A DNA stretch of 64,000 bases from Chloroflexota bacterium (lineage in GTDB: Bacteria > Chloroflexota > UBA11872): NCBI GenBank assembly GCA_022821645.1, contig JAJEDE010000002.1, forward strand, positions 62,001 to 126,000. Reading direction: 5' to 3'. Of this stretch, positions 44,756-52,849 are shown piece by piece. The notes under the pieces were generated by a model. That model searched no databases and was not told the DNA's origin. It worked only from the letters and a program-made list of their open reading frames with translations. Positions within the stretch are counted from its first letter, which is position 1. Each line of letters opens with the position of its first letter. The position numbers were made by a program, and so were the translations under genes.

Positions 44756-46990
44756 TCAGTCCGCAGTTATGTCAACGTATGTCGGGCTCGACCACGCCAT
44801 GTGCCCGTCCAGTTGCAGCACGCGCACGTGGTAGGCGTGAACGCCGTCGGGCGGCATGGAGTCGACCCAGGACAGCTCGGCGTCCAACGGACCGCCGTCA
44901 TGCGGCAGCGCTTGCAGACGCAGGTGCGCCCCCAGGCCCTTCGCCTCCACGAATAACGGACCGTCCTCAATCCCCGCCAGTGGCTGTGCCACTGTCAGCG
45001 GCTCGGCCGTGAATTCGATCACGGGATCAGTGGCGTCGGCCAATTCCAGCCACAAGCCGTCGTAGTCGCCGGCAGTCTCGCTGGTCCATGCCACGCGCTG
45101 CCCGTCGCCTCCGATCAAGCCCTCTTGCGGATGGTCGAACGCGAACGGCGAGACGTCATGGATGCGCGCCCCCTGCACGGTCAACTCACCATCCCACCGC
45201 TGCTTGCGCCCGCGCGCGATCCGCAGATTTCCGGTCCAGACCACCAGCACATGCGTTGGATCGCCCGCCGGCGTCCAGCGGTGCACCGGCTGTCCATCCC
45301 GGTAGACGGCGATTTCGATAATCGGCGCCGTGCCGCTGACCTGAACGTCAACCGGAACAGCGCCGTTCGCGGCGGCTTCGGCGCCCATGCGCGCGCCGGC
45401 GATTTGCGTGTCGATCAGAATCCTCGCGCCAGACGTTCCATGACAGTGGCGGGAGTGCAGGCCGCTCCAAATCCCATCACGCGTGAGTGCCGACGCGCGA
45501 ATGCAGGCCAGGCCGCCGTTGACCGGCATCTCATTGGCATTGGCCCGCGTTGCCCCCGGCCGTCCCATGTGGTCGTCGCTGCCCGCCAGGAACCCCACCT
45601 TCACGCCCGTCGCCAGCGCCTGCTGCAGGAACCACTCCGAGGTGCCGTGCGCCGAGTGCACTTCCACGACCGGTTCCAGCGTGGGGTCGATCCAGCGCAA
45701 CTCCGCCCGCCTACCACCGACGTGCGGCAGCAGCATCACGTCGTCGCGTCCGCGAAATCGCGCGTAGAGCTCATCCAGGTTCAATGCGTCTTGATCGGAA
45801 TCCAGTGGACGGCGGTCTTCGATCAGCCAGTGCCCCGAGCGCCAAATGTCGTCAGCTTCGGGAACCCTGCGGAATATCACGTTCCGGTCGCCGCCGACCT
45901 CGGTGTTCCCCGACCACTCGTACCCGTGAAAGCACACGAATTCGCCGTCCTGGTGGATCGCCTCAACCTCCCGCCGCAACCTCGCCCAGAACTCGTCCGT
46001 GATCTGGAAGTCGTTGCCCTGGTGACAGGTGAAGTCCGCGCAGGCGGTGTAGCGCGCGTAGTGAAAGTAGTCGGCCGAGGGGTTGGTCCCGACCGTCTCG
46101 CCGCTTTGCCCGTGTAAGTCGCCCCACCAGCGCCGTTCGGCCGGAAGCTCGGCGCCAACCCGGATCGGGTTGCTGGTGGCTCGCAGCCCGCTGGTCTGGT
46201 CCGTGACTTCCAGGCGGACTACACTGCAGTCCTCCAGCGCCAGATTCTCGATGGGAATCACCGGTCCCGTGCCGGCTGCCGCGCCGCGCACGTCCTGGCC
46301 GTCACCAACTCCGACCTGTAGCGAGGCGCCGGGCACCTCGGTGGGATTCCCCCAGACGTCCTCGAACCGGGCATGCACCGTAAACGGCTCTCCGGCCTTC
46401 ACGTCGCTGGGGGCAATGGCCACCAGCCGAGCGGCCGGCCCGGCCACCACCGGAAACGTCAGGAAGCCGTCCAGGTCCAGGAACTCTTGCGCGCCCTTGC
46501 AATCAACCGAGACCTGGAACTCGAAAGCCTTCACTACCGTCACCGGCGCGCGGATTCCCGGGCTGCCCCCTGACGTTTCGCCGAACGTCAACTCCAGCCG
46601 GTCGCCCGGCCACAGCCCGCCATCGTCGGTGTGAACCGTGACCGCCGGTACGAAGGGCCGTCGGTGCCCGCGCTCATTGAAGCGCGCCACCGGCCGAACC
46701 GTGCCGTCCGACACGGTCCGAACCGCCAGATAGCCCGGGGCGGCCGGATCCTCAAGCTGCGGCTCCCCCAACCCCGCCTGCGCCCGCCAGGAAACCCTTA
46801 CCGCCCCTCGGTCATCCACTCCAGACGCACCGGCGGTATAGACAATCCGAAACGTCACCGGCTCACCGGCTACGCCCGGCCCGTCAATCTCAAGCCGAGC
46901 CGAACCAAGAATCCTGTCCGCGATGTGTCTAGCCACAATCTCCAGCCCCGGGCGCAGCAGAAGCTGCGAATTCTGCCTTGCCACGACCAA
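44756..46990 (-). CDS. DUF3604 family protein (PHP-like metal-dependent hydrolase candidate)
   Basis: A 744-residue protein with the DUF3604 core, a family distantly related to PHP phosphoesterases. Residues about 1-280 form two beta-rich, Ig-like or filamin-like modules (VEPFTVHARFEDVWGNPTEVP style). The core starts at WWGDLHGQSGET (Asp291, His293) and continues through CADFTCHQGNDFQIT, CFHGYEWSGNTEVGGDRN, LLPHVGG, VEVHSAHGTSE and LAGSDDHMGRPG, a row of His/Asp residues suited to binding metals. No signal peptide is visible. The start is uncertain: the frame opens with TTG at 46990, with GTG at 46984 as alternative. It follows paralogue 4 by about 100 bases. Substrate unknown; carbohydrate or phosphoester targets are plausible. 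Confidence 0.82.
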   Translation of the reverse strand: MVVARQNSQLLLRPGLEIVARHIADRILGSARLEIDGPGVAGEPVTFRIVYTAGASGVDDRGAVRVSWRAQAGLGEPQLEDPAAPGYLAVRTVSDGTVRPVARFNERGHRRPFVPAVTVHTDDGGLWPGDRLELTFGETSGGSPGIRAPVTVVKAFEFQVSVDCKGAQEFLDLDGFLTFPVVAGPAARLVAIAPSDVKAGEPFTVHARFEDVWGNPTEVPGASLQVGVGDGQDVRGAAAGTGPVIPIENLALEDCSVVRLEVTDQTSGLRATSNPIRVGAELPAERRWWGDLHGQSGETVGTNPSADYFHYARYTACADFTCHQGNDFQITDEFWARLRREVEAIHQDGEFVCFHGYEWSGNTEVGGDRNVIFRRVPEADDIWRSGHWLIEDRRPLDSDQDALNLDELYARFRGRDDVMLLPHVGGRRAELRWIDPTLEPVVEVHSAHGTSEWFLQQALATGVKVGFLAGSDDHMGRPGATRANANEMPVNGGLACIRASALTRDGIWSGLHSRHCHGTSGARILIDTQIAGARMGAEAAANGAVPVDVQVSGTAPIIEIAVYRDGQPVHRWTPAGDPTHVLVVWTGNLRIARGRKQRWDGELTVQGARIHDVSPFAFDHPQEGLIGGDGQRVAWTSETAGDYDGLWLELADATDPVIEFTAEPLTVAQPLAGIEDGPLFVEAKGLGAHLRLQALPHDGGPLDAELSWVDSMPPDGVHAYHVRVLQLDGHMAWSSPTYVDITAD

Positions 46991-47094
46991 TCGCAGAAGT
47001 GGGATGGCTGTTCGTTGAACCTATCAATTGAGGCGACAACTCGACCCCGAGCGGCGCTCGAACCCGACGATCGCAAGCCGTGAGCCACCTCAGG

Positions 47095-49908
47095 CTAGTC
47101 AAGCAGCCTCGCCTCAAGATCGCCCTCATAGACCTCGTAATCCACACTCCCGTCCTGAGCGACCACGATCTTCATGACCGGAATCAGTGCAACTTCCCAC
47201 CACTCACCCCTGAGGCGCACCGCCAGCGTCCACACACCCGGCTCCAGCCCGGAGCCGGATGACTCCGCAACCTCGAATTCGCCTCCATCACCCCGCACGG
47301 CCAACGTTGCCGACCGCGGGTCGAATTCGTAGAAATGTCGCGTCGTTCCCTGGCCTGGGAGAACTTGCCCCGCGAACCATTGCGCGCCGGCGTGACGGAC
47401 ACCATCAGCTTCGAACCGGCTCGGAAACGCCCATTGGGAGCCATCCGTTGCTAACACCAGCCAGTCCTGCCCCTTCCACTCCTGGCGCATGTTGTCGGTA
47501 AATGTGGCGGAAAAGGCAATGCGCCCCTCGGATTCTTCGACATCTGCCATGCCGACGCTGAACGCAGTGTTGGCGGCGTTTGCTCTGGGCTTCGACACGT
47601 CTCGCAGCGCATAAGCGGCGAGTTCGCCGTTCCACCAAATTGGCTGGCGAAACCGCTGGTCAAGCGCGGACGGCGCGAGCACGGACGATGTGATCACGAA
47701 ATCGGGACGGCTTATCCCGAGAGGCGCCGTGGGAACGCGCGTCTGCAGGTGCAGAATCGACGAGGGTTCGACGCCAAGGCGTTGGGTGTTCCACAACGTC
47801 GCTGCGGCCCTGAGGGCAGCCAGCCGTTCGACATCCTTTGGCAGGATGCTCGGTGAGAAGTAGACCGTGGACCCTGGAGGAACCGCCTCTCGCAAGGCTT
47901 CAAATGAACCTGATGTCGGCGGCGATTCCAGGTCCCGGAACGCGGGCAGGACACGGTAGAGCGCGTCGGTGCCATCGCGGATCAGCGGCTCAAAGAAGCG
48001 ACGGTCGGCCAGCCACCGCCTCGCTCGGTCCGGCAGGCCGGTCACCCACCTGTCCGTAGCGTGAACATAGTCGAAACCGCGACGTTGCAGGGCGGCAGGC
48101 TCGAGGAATCTGATTGCGTCCAGGTACTCAGGACCAGGCTCGTAGCTGTAGTGCGCAAACTGCATGTAGCCGGCAGCGTTGGCACGTCCCGTGGAGGCTG
48201 AGAGACCGGTGGGGCTCGGCGAGAGGACGCGAGCGTTGATTCCGGTATGCGTGCGAATGTAGTCAGCGACGCGTTCCGCGGGGGGCTCCCCGAGTTCGTA
48301 CCGGCCGAGGAAGCTCCACAAGGCGTCGGGCGGGCCAGGCGAGGCCTGAGCGATCTGCAGCCCGCGGCTTAGCGCGTAGCCGATGTTGTGCACCGGCCGT
48401 ATGACCGTTGGCCACGCAATGAGCGCCACGGCTAGCGCACCCACCGTGTAGCGCCAGCGGGCGCGCACGGCACGCTGGCAGCGCGCCACGGCGAACAGCA
48501 GGGCCAGCAGCGCAAGGTTTCGAGCGTGCCCATCCAACCGGGTCACGTCTCTTGCCGGTTCGTATTGCAGGATGAACGCAGCGAGCAGACACGCAACGCT
48601 GCCGGCTACCAGCGTCAATACAAGGCGGTTGCGCCGGCCGAGCAACGCGGCTGCCATCGCGACCGGAATGAGCCCGACTTCCAGCACGCCGACACCGCCC
48701 GGAAGGGATGTTAAGCCTCCCACCGGTCGGCGGCTGGCTGGATCGTCAATCCACCCGAGCGTCAGTCCACTGCCGACGGAGCCGGCGAGCACGCCCGTGA
48801 TCACCCCGCCGCCGACGACGAGCAACCCCAGGGCAATCCCGGGTCCCGCGGCCGAGCGCACGATTTCCGCTCGGCTCAGGGAGCGCAGGCGCCAGCATTG
48901 CGCCAGGCGAATGGCCTCCACGACCGCCCAAAGCACCAGCACAATCAGCGTGAGGGTTTCCTCCACGAGGCCTGCAAACCCAACCAGTGCGGCCAGGGTC
49001 AGAACCGCCGGCCACGACCGACGCTTGCTGGTGACGACCCAGGTGAGCACGACGAACAGCAGGGCATATGCCAGCACGAACAGGGGCTGCCAGATGTTGG
49101 GAGGTGACACCTGGACGGGAGCGTTCCAAATCGCCTCCGGTGCTTCGAGCGATGGCCAATAGACACTCCCCAACGACGCACGCAAACCGGCCGCCGGGAT
49201 GCCTGCCGGGAGCGGGACCCGAAGGAGCCCCGGGGGTTCCGTGTAGTGAACCAGCGTCCAGGCACCGGCCGTGAGCAGAAGCGGGGTGAGCGTCAAGGCC
49301 GCCATCCCACCAAGCCGTACCAGGGTCGTCGCGATCACAAGGACAAAGCTGGTCCACACGTAAGCCCCCAGCAACTCGATCATGAAGACTGGCCCCGGTC
49401 CAGCCGGAGGGCTGAGAAGCCCGACCAATAGGTCCACTCCGTAGTGGTAGTACACGGGGATTCCTGGATTCCAGGGCAGGGCCGGCGGCCAAGCTCCCGC
49501 CCGGATAACAGCAGAGAGTCCCAGGTGGATATCGGGATCGGTGATTGAGATGAGCTGGCGGCTGGCCAAGGCGATCCAGAGCAACACCAGCGCCGCGGCA
49601 ACAAAACCCACGACCGTACGCGGCGGCAGGCGCAGCTTGTCGTGCGCGCGCCAGACCAGTCCGGCGCCGAGGGTCAGAGTGATTCCCCAGGCCACCATGG
49701 CTCCGGGCAGCCCCGGGACCACATACAAGACCAAGTTCGCGATCACGCCCCAGAGCCCCAGGCCAATAACCATGCCCTGGGCCAACGCCATCCGGTCGTC
49801 GTTCTGCCCCAGGGTCACGCGCGCGACGGCAAAGCCAACGGCAGCCAGAACCACCAGCTCCAAGCCGAGCAGCAATAGGCCTGGAATCACGGATACGTTG
49901 ACCGTCAT
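47095..49908 (-). CDS. GT-C-like giant membrane protein, paralogue 4
   Basis: 937 residues with the family plan of about 12 membrane segments and a large extracytoplasmic C-terminal part. The loop motif is SITDPDIHLGLS (Asp-x-Asp before the His), followed by YYHYGVDLLVGLL. Later landmarks are VSPPNIWQPLF, RLDGHARNLALLALLFAV, ARVLSPSPTGLSASTGRANAAG (NASG changed to NAAG), and WKGQDWLVLATDGSQW, where the usual Thr/Ser after Trp is Lys. It ends in WTLAVRLRGEWWEVALIPVMKI. ATG at 49908. It is the last of four minus-strand copies and sits 104 bases upstream of the DUF3604 gene. Confidence 0.8.
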   Translation of the reverse strand: MTVNVSVIPGLLLLGLELVVLAAVGFAVARVTLGQNDDRMALAQGMVIGLGLWGVIANLVLYVVPGLPGAMVAWGITLTLGAGLVWRAHDKLRLPPRTVVGFVAAALVLLWIALASRQLISITDPDIHLGLSAVIRAGAWPPALPWNPGIPVYYHYGVDLLVGLLSPPAGPGPVFMIELLGAYVWTSFVLVIATTLVRLGGMAALTLTPLLLTAGAWTLVHYTEPPGLLRVPLPAGIPAAGLRASLGSVYWPSLEAPEAIWNAPVQVSPPNIWQPLFVLAYALLFVVLTWVVTSKRRSWPAVLTLAALVGFAGLVEETLTLIVLVLWAVVEAIRLAQCWRLRSLSRAEIVRSAAGPGIALGLLVVGGGVITGVLAGSVGSGLTLGWIDDPASRRPVGGLTSLPGGVGVLEVGLIPVAMAAALLGRRNRLVLTLVAGSVACLLAAFILQYEPARDVTRLDGHARNLALLALLFAVARCQRAVRARWRYTVGALAVALIAWPTVIRPVHNIGYALSRGLQIAQASPGPPDALWSFLGRYELGEPPAERVADYIRTHTGINARVLSPSPTGLSASTGRANAAGYMQFAHYSYEPGPEYLDAIRFLEPAALQRRGFDYVHATDRWVTGLPDRARRWLADRRFFEPLIRDGTDALYRVLPAFRDLESPPTSGSFEALREAVPPGSTVYFSPSILPKDVERLAALRAAATLWNTQRLGVEPSSILHLQTRVPTAPLGISRPDFVITSSVLAPSALDQRFRQPIWWNGELAAYALRDVSKPRANAANTAFSVGMADVEESEGRIAFSATFTDNMRQEWKGQDWLVLATDGSQWAFPSRFEADGVRHAGAQWFAGQVLPGQGTTRHFYEFDPRSATLAVRGDGGEFEVAESSGSGLEPGVWTLAVRLRGEWWEVALIPVMKIVVAQDGSVDYEVYEGDLEARLLD

Positions 49909-50011
49909 TCAGTGACTCATCGACAGAGAGGTTGGAACGCCTGAGATTTGGCTGATCGCGCGGCCCGTTGCGGAAGGCCAGTCAACAACGGGGCGAGGGC
50001 CAAGGACGAAC

Positions 50012-52813
50012 TCACGGAGCCAGAACCGAGTCCAGAACTCCCGAATAGACCTCATAGGTCACCTCGCCATCCGTGGCAATGACTATTTTCATTACCGGGA
50101 TAAAGGCAACCTCCCACCAATCGCCGCGCAGGCGCACAGCTAATGTCCAGATGCCGGGCCCCAGCCCTTCTCCAGAAGATTGCGCAGCTGCAAATGCACC
50201 GTCCTCGCCACGGACCAGCAGCTTCGGCGCAAGAGGATCAAACTCAAACCTGTGAGTCGTGGATTCCTGTCCCGGTATGACCTGACCAGCAAACCACTGT
50301 CTGCCCGCGTGACGCCGTCCATCATCTTCGAGCTCGCGGGGAAACGCCTAGGGGGACGTGTCCGCGGCAGCAACCAGCCAGTCCTGACCGCTCCACCGAC
50401 TGGGAACCCGATCGGTGAACAAAGCCGTAAAGGCAACGCTCCCGTCCATGATTTGAACGTCAGATAGTTGAAGGCTAAATAGCGGAGCGGCCGGCGAGGT
50501 AATGGGGATATAGTCGCCACGGGGTGTGTAGACGGCCAGTTTGTCATTTCTCCAGACGGGCTGGCGTGCGTCCGGGATTAGTGCCGACGGTGCCACCAGG
50601 CTGGAAACCACTACGAAGTCAGGCGTGGAAGAGCCCAGTGGCTCTGTTGGCATCTCTGTTAGAAGATACAGGTTGGCGTGATGCAATTGGCCTAAGAGTC
50701 GAGCATGCGCCAGGACAGAAGCAACGCGAACGCTGTCGATCGGATCTATTGCTGGCGCGAGATAGACTTTGGCAGACGCAGGCACCGTTCGGCGCAAGGC
50801 CTCAAATGACCCCGGCGAAGGCTGGACCTCAAGTTCAAGAAATGCTGGCTGGATTCGGAGGAGGCTGCTAGTTCCCAAGAGAAGCAGCGGGTCAAAAAGC
50901 TGAGGATCCGCTAGCCACTCTTGTGCCCGTTCGGGTAGATCAGCAATCCAGTCAGACGGAGCATGCACGTGCGTAAAGCCGAGACGACGAATTGCCGAGG
51001 GTTCCAAATAGCGAGTGGAGTCCAAGTATTCTGCCCCGCCCTTTGGGTGCAGATGCAAATGCCCGGGAAAGCCAGAAGCGTTGCTTCGACCTGTGGCAAT
51101 TGTAATACGAGACGGTTCCGGCGAGAGAATGCGCGCGTTAGCGTCCATGTTTCTATCGATATAGGTAACCATCTGGTTAGGTATCGGTCTTCCTACTACG
51201 TAACGACGCATGAGATTCGAGACAAACGGCTGCCCTGGCTGCGCGTTCTCTAGCTTGGGGCCGTGGGCCATCCCCAAGAGCATGCTGTGAGTGGGTGCCG
51301 CGACAGTTGGCAATGTGACAATTGAAAGCAACCCAGCTCCTAGGACGTGGCGCCAGAGCGGACGCAGCAACACGAGACGGCCACTGATGGCGATCAGCAA
51401 TGACAGCAGAGCAAACGTTCGCGCGTGCCCATCCAGTCGGGTCACATCGCGCGCAGGCTCGTATTGCAGCATCAGCGAAGCAAGCAGAAACGCAATGCTT
51501 GCGGCCGACAGGGCCATTACAAGTTGGTCGCGTCGAGCCAGTAAACCGGCAAAAATAGCGACCACCAATGGGCCGATTCCCAGCACGCCAATCCCGCCCT
51601 GCAATGCGTCGAGTGTTGCCAGCGGTCGTCGGCTCTCGGCGTCAGGAGTCCACGACACCTCAAAATCACCCACACTTCCAAGTGAGCCTGTCAAAATGCC
51701 CGTAACCACCCCGCCGCCCGCCACCAGCAGCAACGTGGCGATCGCCGGGCCTGCGGCTGACCGAGAAACCAAATGCCAGTCGGGACTCCGCCCGAATAGG
51801 AACTTTCGAACGCTCATAACTTCCAGGACTGCCCAAAGTGTCAGGGCCATTAGGGCAACCGTTTCCTCCATCAAGCCTACGAATCCGACGAGGGCTGAAA
51901 GCGTGAGAACTGCCCACCACGAGCCGAGCCTGCGGCTACCGGCTGAGGTCAGCACGACGAGAAACAGTGCATAGGTGAGGAGAAACTGGGGCTTCCAGAT
52001 GTTTGGTGGCGACGCCTCAACCGGACGGGTCCAAGGCAGCTCAGCCGCCTCAACCGCTGGCCAGTAAATCTCCGCCAACGCGGCACGCAGGCCAGCCGCT
52101 GGCAAACCGGTAGGGACGGGAATCCGCAGAACGTCTGGTGCAGTCACGTAGCCAATTAGCGTCCAAGCACCTGATGAGAGCAGAAGTGGGGTCAATACGA
52201 GCACACTTACCCACCCACCTCGGCGTAGCATGGTCGCTACGATTAAGGCGAGCGCAGTCCACGCATACGCCCCAAATATCTCTGTCACTAGCGCCAGATC
52301 CGGCCCGGATGGCGGAGCCAGCAGCCCGATCAGCAAGTCCGTGCCATAGTGATAGTAGAGAGGCAGCCATGGATTCCACGGCAGGGTCGGTGGCCAACTT
52401 CCGGCCCGGATAGCGGCGGCTACTTCCAGGTGAATTTCAGGATCGGGGATCGTAAGCAGTTGCCTAGCGCCTAATGAAACCCAGAACAGCACTAAGGCTA
52501 TGGCGGTAAACCCAACAATCCCGGGCAACGAACACCTGAGCCTTAGCCGCCTCCGCCAGGCAAGTCCAAGTCCGATTGCAAGCACGACGGCCCAAGCTAC
52601 GGCCGCACCTCCTCTACCGGGAATCAAGTACATCACAAAGTTCACAGTCAATCCCCAGAGGGCTGGACCAATCACTAGACCTTGAGCCATCGCCATCCAA
52701 ATGTCGGCCTGCCGTAAGAGGGTTCGTGAGACGACCAAGCCCAGCCCGGAGAGCGCAAAGAACTCTAGAGCCAGGAGCGCTAGCCCGGGCAAGACCTCAA
52801 GGTCAACCGTCAC
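50012..52813 (-). pseudogene. GT-C-like giant membrane protein, paralogue 5, interrupted by an in-frame TAG
   Basis: The frame runs from GTG at 52813 for 821 codons to TAG at 50350-50348, and then continues in the same frame for 112 more codons to TGA at 50014-50012. The continuation is clearly family sequence: AFPRELEDDG, QWFAGQVIPGQ, WTLAVRLRGDWWEVAFIPV. The stop falls exactly where all six relatives have Trp (SPWAFP or similar), so one G-to-A change turned TGG into TAG. Everything else is intact: IPDPEIHLEVA, YHYGTDLLIGLL, EASPPNIWKPQF, WSGQDWLV. No in-frame start lies soon after the TAG, so the product would lose most of the C-terminal beta domain. TAG is an ordinary stop for other genes here, so recoding is unlikely. 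Confidence 0.85.
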
Positions 52814-52849
52814 TACGAAACCTCACCTACAGATCAAGGTGCTTCAACG

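Noticed and set aside
50348-50350. General TAG recoding (amber as Trp or another residue) to explain the stop in paralogue 5 and the PKS/ACP split
   Set aside because: TAG ends many normal genes here (glycosidase-like, penicillin acylase, ACP, PPTase, Lon, MreB), so a genome-wide reassignment is not credible.
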